Source: Rugalucina vietnamica
Lineage: Eukaryota; Mollusca; Bivalvia; Lucinida; Lucinidae
DNA length: 64,000 nt
Direction: 5' to 3'
Assembly: GCA_964017185.1 (NCBI GenBank)
Contig: OZ024878.1
Coordinates: forward strand, 15,893,851-15,957,850
Below the pieces are notes generated by a model, which made no database searches, was not told where the DNA came from, and saw only the letters and a program-made list of their open reading frames with translations. Positions 33,241-46,500 of the stretch are shown in pieces (the first letter of the stretch is position 1; every line of letters begins with the position of its first letter). Position numbers and translations under genes: made by a program.

Positions 33241-34386
33241 CATTATTGTCCGTACATGTCTCTGAGACATCATCTACAGTGTACGACCACGTACTTACCA
33301 GCATCTGAGAAATAAGAAATTCATATTGTAGAATAAACAATTGTCTATGATCAAGGGTTTGTTTATTATGCATTAACAAATAAGATACATTGAGAAAATT
33401 ATTTATTTCCAGTTTAAGAAAAGCAAGGTAAAACAATTGACTATTAAGGCATTGGATACTATGTGATATCAACATATTGGTAATCACATCATGCCTAGTG
33501 CCTCAACAAATAGTAATAGAATGTATATAATACAATGACCATACAATGTCTGTCAAATTGATTGGTTGGTTTAATGTAGCACTGTGTCACAAACCTTTCA
33601 GATGAGTCCTGTATTCCCCTATAATGAGATGTGATAAGCATTTTGCTGAATATTTAATATACACTTGGACTAGCATGTTACATCTCCCACTCGATTTTAA
33701 CTAATTTAAGCCCGGCGCCTTATCTATGGATATACACTGGCATACAGCATAGTTATAGAACGCGGCATCCCTTCAGAATTTTTTCTGTTTGCTCAGACGA
33801 ATTCCATCAAAAGTGAGATAACATAAACTCAAGTTTAAACTCATTCATGATGCTTCCTAAGCAAATGATAACGATTGGCTAGTTCATTTGTCACAAATAT
33901 GTTTATCTTTAAGTTAGTGATATTTGTTTCTGTTTCAGATCTGTACCTGGCGTTAACAGAAGGACATGTACAAAAGATCCAGTTAGTTTTATTATGCAGA
34001 CATTGATATAGCAATATTATCTGTAATTTAACCCGTCGCTAGATAAAGTATTACATGTAGCAACTTTATTAATTCAAGTATGTACCGATGTCCTGATATC
34101 TGTTCAGTTTGTTGTATGCAAGTACAGTCTGTTGTTTTGTGTATATAGTGCTAGGGGCACATGCACACGCGTAAAATCCCCATCTGTTCTCTATTTAGGC
34201 TCTTTTTCAATGATATTCAAGCAAAAATGTTGTGAACGACTATTGATAAAGAATCACAGTTCAGAGAAACTCGCACTTATTTAATCACCCAGTCACAATC
34301 TACAACAATATTTTTAAACTAACATGCAAGTCCACAAGAGTTTATTACGCCTGAGTCATGATGAGAGTGGCGTGCCTTGATTTATA
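33241..34386. other. No gene seen
   Basis: AT-rich sequence without recognisable exons or repeats. Confidence 0.5.
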
Positions 34387-34590
34387 TGAGCCAGTGCGTG
34401 AGAAAACCAACAATTTGGGTTCCGACCAGGTCATGCACAAACCGGGCTGTACAATCACAGAAGATAGCTAGAAGCTTGAAATTTCGGACTGAGGGATTGC
34501 ACTATCTGTGCACAAAACATTTACTGCATAGCTGATCTGCGCCTTTGTTTTCGCCTATGCAGATTGTTGGTTTTCTCATGCGGCGACTCA
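34387..34590. mobile_element. MITE family G, copy 1 (~205 bp)
   Basis: The ends are TGAGCC..GTGAGAAAACCAACA and its reverse (TGTTGGTTTTCTCATGCGGC, GACTCA). The interior has AGCTAGAAGCTTGAAATTTC and CTGATCTGCGCCTTTGTTTT. Other copies are at 44570-44780, 46681-46916 and 55635-55870. Confidence 0.9.
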
Positions 34591-35721
34591 TATATACTAT
34601 GTAAAATGAATTTAGCAATTTTTGATGTTACATATCAGAGCAATTTTGGACATTTCTTTAATTTAGATTACAAGAACAGTGTCTTAGGCACATGATACGA
34701 TGAATTTAAAAACGCCACCCTTTAAAGAGGCTTCTGGAACAACCAAGAAATGCAGAAAGGGTGTGGATGCAAAATTGTCAACCATTGAACACAATGCAAA
34801 CAGCTGACTTTTGTTTAGTCCATTAGGCCAATCCTTTTCAATCCCTCTTTATGAACGCTGTTGAGATTGGGCTTTTTCGGTACAAACTTTACCTGCCAAA
34901 AAAACGTCATCAACGCGCCGTCAATAGGTCGAATTTGCCTTAATTTCGGGTAACTTGGTTTCCATTGATTTTATAAATAAGACAAACAAAGCGCAATGCA
35001 GCCAAGCTCACGTTATAAAGCCAAGATAGGAAATTTGGCAAACTCTCTTTATTTTAACATATCGGTATGCAACAGACATGTAAACTCATTGCCGATTTTC
35101 GGGAAATTCCAGTTAGAAATGTAACTGAAAGGCGATAACATAGGAGCAAAAGAAAAAACATCGAATTCAAAAACTTACGATCTTAATTTATCGTTTAACA
35201 TTTTTTCCCAAACGTTTTAAATGTTTTCGTTTGTTTTGATGACTAAAGAGTTGCTTGATTTTGGTTTCCCACTTTAAGCAGACCTGCAAGTTTTGATCAT
35301 GTGTCTAAAATTGTAACGTCATGTCAGTATCGCCGTAAGGTTTGATTTTTTCGAAATGTTTGACTTGGAAGCTCTTGCCGAAAGGTTACCACTTACGTCC
35401 ATATTCCAAAATATGACTTTAATTTATCATGTGCAGAGACTGGCGAATGTTGAGAAAATTGCTAAATTTAATTTGCCTAGTATATAAGAAAAATCAAATA
35501 TACATATCACAAGAACTACTCATTTTGAAGAAGTACACCGTATTTAAAATAAGTTGGGTTACAGTAATCGAAGAATGTCTTTTCGAAGTCGTAGAGACGG
35601 AACTTCAACTGAAAGAGCAGAAAAAATTAGTTTTACAAGGCTTTTGCAGTGACCATTTATAAAACACACACACAAAAAGAAATCGGACTTAATATGCACA
35701 TAAAGTCTAAAAACTTGCCTC
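34591..35721. other. No gene seen
   Basis: No exon or clear repeat. Short open frames only. Confidence 0.5.
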
Positions 35722-36246
35722 TGATAATGGTTTTTCGCAGAAAATTTTTGTATGGAGGACGACAGAAAAATCATTTTCATGTAATAATCTTGATCTTAGT
35801 TTGTCCTAATATGACCTGCAAAAATTTTGAAAATCGGTGAACAAATAAAGTTTTTATGGCCAAAATGAATTTTGCATAGGGATTTTGCATTGGCAAGGGA
35901 AATAATCGATGATCGTGAAAATGCATATTTTTCGAGAAATTTTACCTGATCATGACGATTTTGTCTCAGGTATGTCATTTGTGTCAATTTGTAATAATTT
36001 TGAGCAATCATGATTAAATAGTTAGAATTTAAAAGTTTTGCGGGAAAATATTTACCTCCCTTCCATGAGATTTTTGTACAGGAAATCCCTATTCAAAAAT
36101 GTTTTGACTAGAATTTTTTTATTTGTAAGCCGATTTTCAAAATTTTTGCAGCACATTTTGCGACAAACTAGATGGTTAATTGTGCCAAGAAAATATTTCT
36201 TCTACATTTGAACAGTTGTAAAATATCTGCGAAAAACCATTATCAC
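35722..36246 (+). mobile_element. MITE family H, copy 1 (~525 bp)
   Basis: The terminal inverted repeats are GATAATGGTTTTTCGCAGAA on the left and TCTGCGAAAAACCATTATC on the right. An opposite-strand copy lies at 42933-43434, sharing for example TTTTTGTACAGGAAATCCCT. No coding content. Confidence 0.88.
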
Positions 36247-37448
36247 ACACTACAAAACAGACTTTAGTACACTTGTTGTAGCCATAGCGGATCTGAAGAT
36301 GATCCGGATCAAAATAATTTTCAAAAGAATTTTACAAAAACATAAAACAAGATTTTTTTAAAACGAACTTGGCCACTTGACTCTTGATTCAACTATGTTT
36401 CATTCCATCGGTCAATGATCGTGGATAATGACGTCAACATCTTGTTCACGTCAATGGTTCCCGGCTCATATACAGAAACACGATGGAAAAAGTTTTCTTT
36501 TACACACGGCGGTTCGCCGAATTTCTCGAAAATGAAAGGTACCATGTAAGTTATCTTTCGATATTGGTTGCTAATATTTTCCCCAATTATTTTCTGTCAT
36601 TTTGACGAAGTTTCCGTCCTAAAATCGAATATTACGACATATTTAATTAGAAACGTTGAAATGGTATCATTGTAGTTACTCCGAATCACGTTTAACCGCA
36701 TACTGTCATTTTATTCTCTCAAAGGACTTGTATTGTTTGATGTTTGTAACTAAAGGTATATTTTTACATTCTAGGTATTTATGTTATAAAATTAAGTGTA
36801 AACTATGAAAAAATCTGCGTTTTTTACAAACATCATATACTATGCCGACGTTATACAGATCACCCATGGAAAATCGTGTATTCGGTGGGGGTGGGGTTGA
36901 GCAAACATGGCTATGGGAAAATGACGCCGAAAAAGGCACATGCTTTGGACCTCGGAATATTTCATAAGGTTCACTGTATGACTACATGCAAAAAATTTGA
37001 AGATTAAACCCATCGGTGGTGATATATAGTCCATGATTCGGATTAACTCCAACTGATCCGCATTGACTTCAATTATGCATATACTTTCACGCTCCAGTGG
37101 TCACAGTCGAGTGCTTGATCAAAAATGAAAAGCATTACAGATGATGAGGAACAAAATTGGCTTCAAGATAATACTAAGTTTATTATACTCAAGTCATTCA
37201 TATGTGCATGCGCAGCAATTTTCATGAACTTGATCCGGAATGGGTAGAATAATTGTATTTAGTTGCTGTTATACGAGACTCTGTAGCGATTTCCTCATCC
37301 AGATTTTGTTCACGAATTACGCCATTAGTAAATAGTATACAAACGAATAGCATGTAGTGTATTTGATGCTATGCATTCGGTCATACTTGTAGATTCCAAA
37401 ATAATTTTCGAAAATAATCAAACATCAAAGTTAAAATAATAGAAATAC
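36247..37448. other. No supported gene
   Basis: A possible mini-frame starts at the ATG at 36483 (MEKVFFYTRRFAEFLENER, then GGTACC or read-through to a stop after 38 codons). I cannot support it as an exon. If the minus-strand mosaic gene continues past exon 11, its remaining exons should be here or further left, but none is recognisable. Confidence 0.4.
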
Positions 37449-37563
37449 CTTCTTTTCTCATCAGACCCATCTTTGCAGTCATAGATACCGTCTCCCCACT
37501 GTGACATTGCAATACACTGCTGACCATCCGCACATGCCACATTGGACTCTGGACACGAGATGG
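37449..37563 (-). CDS. Mosaic gene exon 11: aberrant LDLa module 5
   Basis: Encodes SISCPESNVACADGQQC then IAMSQWGDGIYDCKDGSDEK. The pattern is LDLa, but the fourth cysteine is Gly (WGDG where the others have WVCDG or WACDG), and no sixth cysteine occurs before the candidate donor AAG|GTATTT. That donor would be phase 2, unlike its neighbours, so the 3' boundary is uncertain. The acceptor TGTATTTCAG lies 8 bases from the end of a MITE. It may be a degenerating exon or use a downstream exon for its last Cys. Confidence 0.75.
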
Positions 37564-40500
37564 CTGAAATACACTCAGTGGCCATAAATGAGTTCCCACA
37601 GTGAAAAAATGCAAGTTTTTTTAAGTCAATTTTTTGGGTTTAAATATTAATTATTATTGTATTTTAAAACTTATTTTCTCTTCGTACATACCATTGTAAA
37701 GCAAAATTACTTAGGAATAAATTCTTGTTGACAATAACTTTGGTTTTAAATTCTTAGCTGGTTGCTAGGCAATTTAAGAACATGACTGAAAAACGGATAC
37801 CTGTTTAACTTAAATGGTTGCCATGGTAACATAAATGTTAACACCTGGTCTTTTTACTACTGAAAGTTAAGATTATATATTAAAATTTATACAGAAATAC
37901 GTTTGGATTTGATGGTACCAGGCAAACAGATACTGCAGCCTTTTAAACTTTGACAAGCAAAAATCACAAAATTAACATGGAAGTCAATGGGAGTGTCAAC
38001 ATTCTCAGAATTTCTGCCGCAATTAAACTAGTGCCATTTTGAACTTCGTTATTTTAAAATCTCCAAGTGACTTTCACATAAGAGCCTAATATCTTACCCT
38101 TCAACTCACAAAATATCACATGATAATGTTCCCTACTGTTACCATAGCAACCACAAACAGCAGACTGATGCTCTATTTTGGGTAGTGTTCTAAAATTGCT
38201 TAGCAACCAATTCCTTTTTCATCATAAATGAGACAAATATTTTAATTTGCTTGGAGATGTTTTCCCTACATGTTGGTATGTAATATGATAATTTTAAAGC
38301 AATATGTATTATTTAATAGTGTTTTGAAGACAAAAAAAATGACTAAAAGTTTTTGCAATTTTCCACTTTGGGAACTCATTTATGGCCACTGAGTGTACAT
38401 TTTATTATATTCTCACACCCGATATGGTGGCAGGCAAAACAGACTACTTATTAGTCACAAAACATCGCCTCCCAACTAATGAATAGTTAGTGTGTTTACT
38501 ATTTTTATGCATGTATGTCGATGTTGCTTACGGAGTTACCTTTTATGAGACAACCCCAACAGTATTCATGTAGGCCCATCTGTGGCCATTCTGTTTCTCA
38601 GAGAAATTGCATCGAAACAAATCAAAATCACTCATGATTCCGCTTACAATGAGGACGGAGTCACTTAAATGATAATGATGGGCGACTCCTTTCGTCACAA
38701 ATGAGTTAATAAGATCAACTTACATGGACAGTTTAGCTCATCTCGTTCGTCATCACAATCTGGGATGCTGTCACAGCGTCGTGAGAGCGAGATGCACACC
38801 CCATTGCCACAATTAAACTCTCTGCCACAAACTAGAACAATCATGAATATAACGGCAATTAGGAATAATCATGTATGCTGTCACTAAGACCCGAGTGTAA
38901 GATACACGCCTCATTGCCACAGTTAAACCCGTCGCCACAAACTGATAAAACACAGTAAGCAATATCCAGGAACAGGCACTAGCAGAACCAAATCCTTGCC
39001 CCAAACAACAAGGTAGGAAAGAGCAATTAACGACAATTATTAATAATCACGTCCAGACGCTGTGGGAAATTGCTGAACAACAAAGTAAAAGGAAAATAAC
39101 AAGATACACAGATATATACTGGCATCTGTCGCAGAGCTACAATCTGTAAAAACGTGTTCTCTTGTGGTTCTAATAGTTATATGTTTTGGAGTTGAATTTT
39201 TGTGCAGTTTGAATCTGATGAACGCTTTGATATATTTAGATAGGTTCGGTTAACTAAATGGTCGCCTATTGGGAAATAGCTGCCCACTCGGCTTACGATA
39301 TGAGGCCCTCCCAGGGGTTTTGGGGATTCTGGGAGAAGGGCTATTTATTTTCAGGGATTTGGGGAGAAGGGTCATTTATTTTCAGAGACTTTGGGGAGAA
39401 AGCATACCTTTTTGGGGGTTTAGGGAGCAGGGAGCAGGGAGCTGAGGAAAAACATTTTAGGGAGCTGGGGAGAAAGGTCATTTTCCTTTCAGGGAGCAGG
39501 GAGCAAAGACCCCCCCCCCCTGGGGGGCATCCGATATGTTCTCTAGTAAATATACCTAAATGTCCAATTAGTTTTTGCCACCTCGGCTTTTGGATTTGGA
39601 ATTTCTTTCTGATTGCGGCATTTCCTGATCATTGCCTATTTTCACCTTTCTATCAGCTCAAAAAAACACTTTTATGCTTGCGACATACCTAGACGATTTT
39701 GGCACAAGATGGCCACATCACGGTGAGGAAACTACATAGACGGAGCCATTGGCTCTGTTAAGGAAATCTTGTGTGGGTTTTTTCCGGTCACGTGCGGCGC
39801 CGTCAATCTCGGCTGTTTCGGTGGACACGAAAACGTGAGTTTTCCATTTATTGTCGAAATTTAACTTTATACTGAACACTAGCGAGAAAAGGGGAATTGT
39901 ATGAGGGGCCCATGACTTTCAACTTACTTCCTTGTCTGTTTGCGAGTTCCAAGTCGGCGCGGTTTTGTCTGAATCACTTTTGTCGTGAGCCACGGCGAGG
40001 TAAACAAATGTCATTTTCTATAATGACCACAGGCTTTCTATTGCTCTTTCTGCATAAATATTACTCATCTGAATGTTTAGACCGTCCGAATGTATGAAAT
40101 GATTATCTAATCCTTCCCCAATCATGAAAAATAAAATTTGAATCAAAATAAAAAAAAATGAGAAAAAATAAACAATGGCTCCGTCCATATCGGCCGGCTC
40201 TGTCTATATCGACTGGCTCCGCTGTATGAGGGTGAGTTTTAGAAGCGATAGATTTGTTTCGCTGTTGAGTTTACCAGTCAAGACTCAAAAGTGATATTAT
40301 TTTTTTGAAAGTTATTTTTGGAATGGTGATGCTTTTCTCGAACCATCTATCATTTCAAAAAGGGCGGCCCCGTGGTTAAAGTTGTTGATTTCAGTGCTCT
40401 TGATCATTCGACCATATCATCCTGTGGGTGCAAGGCAGTCTCGGACAACGTGAACAAGCCAAGCTCTGCTTGTGGGTGTGTCGTTTTTTTGTTCCCGGCG

Positions 40501-43500
40501 TCCCACTTACCGATCCATTCGTCTCAATACCAGTGAAACAGCTTGGAGGACGCAAAACTGAACAAAACCAACATTTGAAAAAAGGTTTTTCTGAAGTTGA
40601 CACTGCACACTTGAGTACTTACTGCACGAAGTGCGAAGAGCTATTGTAGTTACCTCAGTCGTCCGCGTCCGCGTTCCCGTCACACAGATGTATATAGCTT
40701 TTATAAGCAACAGCTTATCATAGAGGGTCCGAACTTGGACAATAGGTACTCAGTAGGGTTGGCTTTCATTCCATGACATGGACCACTGAGTCCTCCTTAT
40801 TCGGTGGTGGGGCTAGGGGTCAAAATCTTGAACACCTTCAAAGTTGGCTTTTCTGTGGTATAGTTTTCTACAAGTCTAGATTTTGGCTACTACTTATCAT
40901 AGAGGTTCCAAACTTGGAAATAGATACCCAGTTTGACAAGGCTAGATGCGGTCGAGCTACGCTGTCATCAGACAGCTCTTATTTCATTCATATTAGGGCA
41001 CGCTCATTCGTGGTTGGGAGTATCTGGCCACTTCATGTAAATGTGTAGTGATTTAAAATATAATCACAAAATATAGTGCCTACAGAATGCAATATAGTAA
41101 AACTCACCCTCATATAGCGGAGCCAGCCGATATAGACAGAGCCGGCCGATATGGACGGAGCCATTGTTTATTTTTTCTCAATTTATTTTAATTTGATTCA
41201 AATTTTGTTTTTCATGAGTGGGGAAGGATTAGATAATCATTTCATACATTCGGACGGTCTAAACATTTAGATACGTAATATTTATGCAGAAACAGCAATA
41301 GAAAGCCTGTGGTCATTATAGAAAATGACATTTGTTTACCTCGCCGTGGCTCACGACAAAAGTGATTCAGACGAAACCGCGTCCATTTGGAACTCGCAAA
41401 CAGACAAGGAAGTGAGTTGAAAGTCATGGGCCCCTCATACAATTCCCCTTTTCTCGCTAGCGTTCAGTATAAAATTAAACTTTGACAATAAATGGAATAC
41501 TTACGTTTTCGTGTCAACCAAAACAGCCGAGATTGACGGCGCCGCACGTGACCGGAAAAACCCACACAAGATTTCCTTAACAGAGCCAATGGCTCCGTCT
41601 ATGTAGTTTCCTCACCGTGCACATGAGTGTGAAATTTTGAATTTCGCGCGATTTTCGTCATGAATTTGGTAAAAAGCTAATGTTGCCGAGCCGAAGCATG
41701 TACGAAAGCCTACCGATGGTCACACGATGGACACATGAATACCACACGATTATACCCAAGGCACTCACGAACGATATAGGAAGTGGTAGTTTGGCATACT
41801 ATGTTGATGCGAATTGTACGCGAAGGCTTCACGATGGCTTCACGACATCGTGTTAGGTGAAAAATATATTCCCGAATGTGTCCCGAAGGCATCCCGTGAC
41901 TTCCTGATGTTAAGAAAAATCATGTATGTGTTTGCATCCCGTGACTTATCGATGTTACGAAAAATCATGTATGCGTTTCGTTGGCGCTTAACATATCGAT
42001 TGTAATGCCTCTTCATAATAAATGTGGGTTGAACATTGATATACAAGTATAAGCGTTTTCAAAAACGCTTGCGATCTCTCAGCACTATTTTCACTGTATG
42101 ACCACAGTTTATAAACCCACGGCGATAACCACAGCCCGAAAAGACACTGGCAGCTCGGTTCAACGTGAGCTTTCATACTAATGAACAATACCTGCTTGCT
42201 TCATTGTGGTTGACTGTGAGGTTGTTGGTTGCTTCGTTACATCGGTTGTCTTGGTTGTTGCCTTGGCTGTTGTTGGTTGTGTTGTTGCCCTGGTTGTTGT
42301 TGGATGTGTTGTTGCCTTGGTTGTTGTTGGTTGTGTTGTTGCCTTGGTTGTTGTTGGTTGTGTTGTTGCCTTGGTTGTTGTTGGTTGTGTTGTTGCCTCG
42401 GTTGTTGTTGGTTGTGTTGTTGCCCCGGTTGTTGTTGGCTGTGTTGTTGCCTTGGTTGTCGTTGGTTGTGTTGTTGCCTCGGTTGTTGTTGGTTGTGTTG
42501 TTGCCTCGGTTGTTGTTGGTTGTGTTGTTGCCTTGGTTGTTGTCGGTTGTCTCGTTGCCTCGGTTGTTGTTGGTAATGTCGTTGCCTCGGTTGTTGTCGG
42601 TTGTGTCGTTGCCTCGGTTGTTGTTGGTTGTGTTGTTGCCTTGGTTGTTGTCGGTTGTCTCGTTGCCTCGGTTGTTGTTGGTTGTCTCGTTGCCTCGGCT
42701 GTTGTCGGTTGTGTCGTTGCCTCGGTTGTTGTTGGATGTGTTGTTGCCTCGGTTGTTGTTGGTTGTGCCGTTGCCTCGGTTGTTGTCTCACAGTCAAATT
42801 CATCTGAACCTCCTTCGCAGTCGGGTACCCCATCACAAACCCAGCTTAATGGTATACATCTGTCTGGACATTCAAATTCATTTTCAGCCACACAACCTAG
42901 AATAAAATTATCAAAGTCTGTTTCGTAGTGTGTGATAATGGTTTTCGCAGATATTTTACAACTGTTCAAATGTAGAAAAAATGTTTTCTTGGCACAATTA
43001 AGCATCTGGGTTGTCGCAAAATGTGCAGCAAAAATTTTGAAAATCGGTTCACTAATAAAAAGGTTCTGGTCAAAAACATTTTTGAATAGGGATTTCCTGT
43101 ACAAAAATCTCATGGAAGGGAGGTAAATATTTTCCCGCAAAAAATTAAATTCTTAGACTAACTATTTAATCATGATTGCTCAAAATGATTGTAAATTGAC
43201 ACAAATGACATACCTGAGACAAAATCTTCATGATCAGGTAAAAATTCTCACAAAATATGCATTTTCACGATCATCGATTATCTCCCTTGCCAATGCAAAA
43301 TCCCTATTGGCCATAAAAACTTTATTTGTTCGCCGATTAGGTCCTATTAGGACAAACTAAGATCAAGATTTTTACATGAAAATAATTTTTCTGTCGACCC
43401 CCATACAAAAATTTTCTGCGTAAAAACATTATCAGAGGCAAGTTTTTAGACTTTTATTAAATTAGTGTATGTATTTAAGATCAAAAGATTTATGTCTGTC

Positions 43501-46500
43501 ATATCAAGTCCATTTGCACATTCAGAGCGATTTTAACGCACAATATGATGACAGGAGAGAGAGGCTACATGTAAATAAACAATTAGGTTTCCGTACCGAT
43601 CATGTTTAATTTTTCAGTATTTGATTAACAAACGATCAAAATATACTTTAAAGTAATTAAATAAAAAAATGAAACAGATCCTTTAAGAGCAGTGAACATA
43701 TTAATGAGAAAGTAAATGACCCATACCATGGTTTCGGCTAATTGAGCCTCGTCAGTGACCATTGAGACAACATGGAGCCAAATAGAATAACCGTGTAATT
43801 TTGCACCTTTCAACAGGGGTCGACACAAAGACTACATTTATCCAAATGGGGTCAATGTTGGTTAAAAAGACAATTATCAGGAAATGGCGCAATCAGAAAG
43901 AAATTCCCACTCCAAAAAAACTAAATTAACAATCAGGTACTTATACTTAAAAGCATATCATAAGCCGAGTGAGCTGCTATTTTCCCAATAGGTGGCCACT
44001 CGTTACCCAAAACTTAACTGAAAATATGAAAACGTACATCAGGTGCTAACATAACAAAAATGCAATACCAAGACATAAAACAATAAGAACCACCACAGAA
44101 GCTTCGCCTTGGAACGATCAGCAATACAAAATTACTGGCGGGCTTCAACTAGTTTTAAAGGGTAACCTCACCCTCAGCTTCTGCAGTGATTCACAACATT
44201 AGTTAGTTGTTCGGTCCTCGTAGTGATTGTGAATCACGATTTCAGATGGTAAGATTTGTATACTTTATACCAAGCTCGAGGGTAGGATTACCAAGTCGTT
44301 GAGATGTATCTAACCATTTCGAAGTTTCCAGAATAATATTAAAAGAGAATAAAATCAGTCAGTTGCTATTCATTGACACGTAATAAAAATATCATGGCAT
44401 ATTCACAATGAAACAACGTTACAGTAATGGTTAGAGCGTCCGCTTCGGGGATGGACTGATGGTCGTGGGTTCGACCAAAGACGTTTAAATACGGTACCAG
44501 TGGCTACCTGCTTGGCGCTTAGCAGTATGAGACAAGCCCTGATACATGCCTATCATGTTGGTGACTTACAAAATGCTTAGGTGAAAACAAAGGCGCAGAT
44601 CAGCTGTGCTGTAACTGCACAGCTGATCAGCGTCTTTGTTTTCGCTACACAGATAGTACACTCCCTCTTCGATTTAAATCCGAAACTTCAAGCTTCTAGC
44701 CTTCTTCTGTGACTGTACAGCCCGGTTTGTGTTGGACCTGGTCGGAGCCCAAATTGTTGGATTTCTCAGGCACAGGCTCATGGTACACTGAAACGTACGT
44801 GCTGTGGTGTGAACAGAAGTCGTTGTAGGAGGAGTTGTACATCCCTCTTCGTCTTCACCATGCATGCAGTCTTGGCGACCATCACATGCCCATGGTAGTG
44901 GGATACACGCCCTGAATGTGTCCGACGTACTCTCCCAACACTCAAACTGTGTTCTAGGGTTACAATCTATAATGAAATGAGCTCTGGCCGTAAAAGACTT
45001 GAGAGTTGAGGGATACTCCAATTATGGACATTTCAAATCGTCAAAGGATTTACGAGGGATTATCAAAAATTACGTGGACTTTTCTCATAACTTGATAACG
45101 GTTCAGGCAAACATATTCAAATTTCAGCTGACGAGTCCTCCGACAAACCACCCATCATTAATATTCATTTTATATTGGCCATTCAAATCTGCACATTAGC
45201 TAACGGTCAGTGACGGATAGACAACACGTGGGTTAGACAAACAAACCAACACGTGCTTTTTACAGGTAAATATAGGTGCAAAACAATGTTTGTCTAAGGA
45301 AATAAGGGTGGGCGTGGCTATACCTTGCTGGCGGAGGAGTCAATTGCTTAAATCCAATCAATTCTGAAAGTTTGGTTAATTAAAAGTGTTTATTTGCTAG
45401 TTAGTGATTGTTTTTCTTAACCCACCCACCCCATCACTGAGCACGTCAGAAATGACGTTAAGCTTGGCATTTTAGTATCGCATTTTTTGCGTTTTCTTCA
45501 ATACTATTTAGCATATCACAGCGAAAAGTGTCATGTGTCTTAATGACTCCATTACAAAACATTGTATGCTTGCTCAAAACTTTCGATGGACCGTTTGAGC
45601 ACCTATGTTGTTTTACTAAGGCCTGCATGTTTGCAAATTTAAAAATGTTTAAACGGCATTTGAACTTCATGCAACTCAGATTAACCGTCAATTCCCCTTG
45701 AAACAGACCCTAATTTCTCATAGGCTGGTAAAACGTCAATGGCATTTTGTAATACATTACAAATCAAAACATTGCATGAACGTTTGAACAAACAGTGCCC
45801 AAATAAATATCAGAAGTTCATATCCGTCATTTAAATTGTTCCAACGTCTAAACCATAATGTTCAAAATCAGCATATACTCAATCCAAACTTATTCTCAAA
45901 TCAAGACAATGCATTATGTTTTTAAACAGATTGGTAATTTAAACAATGCTCCTATAGTGGACCACTTTTTAACATACTTTGATCAGTAGAAATGTAAAAA
46001 TCAGTAGCCTGAAAAAGCACATTTTTTGGTTCAAAATCGTTGTTTTTGCGTGGACGCCACTGACGTCATCAGACTGCTCCATAATGGTGAAAGTGAGTGT
46101 TTTCATTCCACTGTAATTTTATAACGGATGAAGGAATTGTGATGAAATTTTGCACCCCGCTGCATATTACATGGGAATATTTGCATTGTAAGTTTGAGTG
46201 GAATCGAATAATATAATCAAAAGAGATATAAGAAAAGTCCACGTGAGTTTTGATAACCCCTCGTAAACTTACACGTTTTCGCTCAATGAATCGTGACCAA
46301 CTGCAGTCTAATAAATAAGTGTGTTGTCAAAGCGATCATCAACAGTCCTGGAAGAGTGACTGTTCATTGAAAGGTATGAAGTTTTGATTTTTTTCCGCCA
46401 TGCGTTAGAGAAATGATAGTATGACTAGATGGCTCTGAACGATTTTTGTAAACAACCGACGTAGAGGCTTGATATAGTTTGATCCGGCAGCTGCAAATTT

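Larger units (their letters stand above)
39719..41619. mobile_element. 1.9-kb foldback element with ~525-bp arms and 5-bp target duplication
   Basis: Arms 39719-40240 and 41095-41619 are reverse complements with only scattered mismatches, starting CACGGTGAGGAAACTACATA. CACAT occurs just outside both ends (39714-39718, 41620-41624). The spacer holds a SINE S1 fragment and another repeat, both later insertions or captured. It lies in the intron between exons 9 and 10 of the mosaic gene. Each arm keeps a matching 66-codon open frame. Confidence 0.93.

Noticed and set aside
36483..36600. Short frame MEKVFFYTRRFAEFLENE with a GT after it
   Set aside because: The donor context (AAG|GTACCA) is weak, and I found no partner exon or homologous copy.
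42165..42928. Long hydrophobic and Cys-rich open frames on the plus strand across 42.2-42.9 kb, and an alternative Gln/Arg-rich minus frame
   Set aside because: They are by-products of a 27-bp in-frame repeat, which leaves several frames open. Only the minus frame with the LDLa cysteines, acceptor and donor fits the gene.
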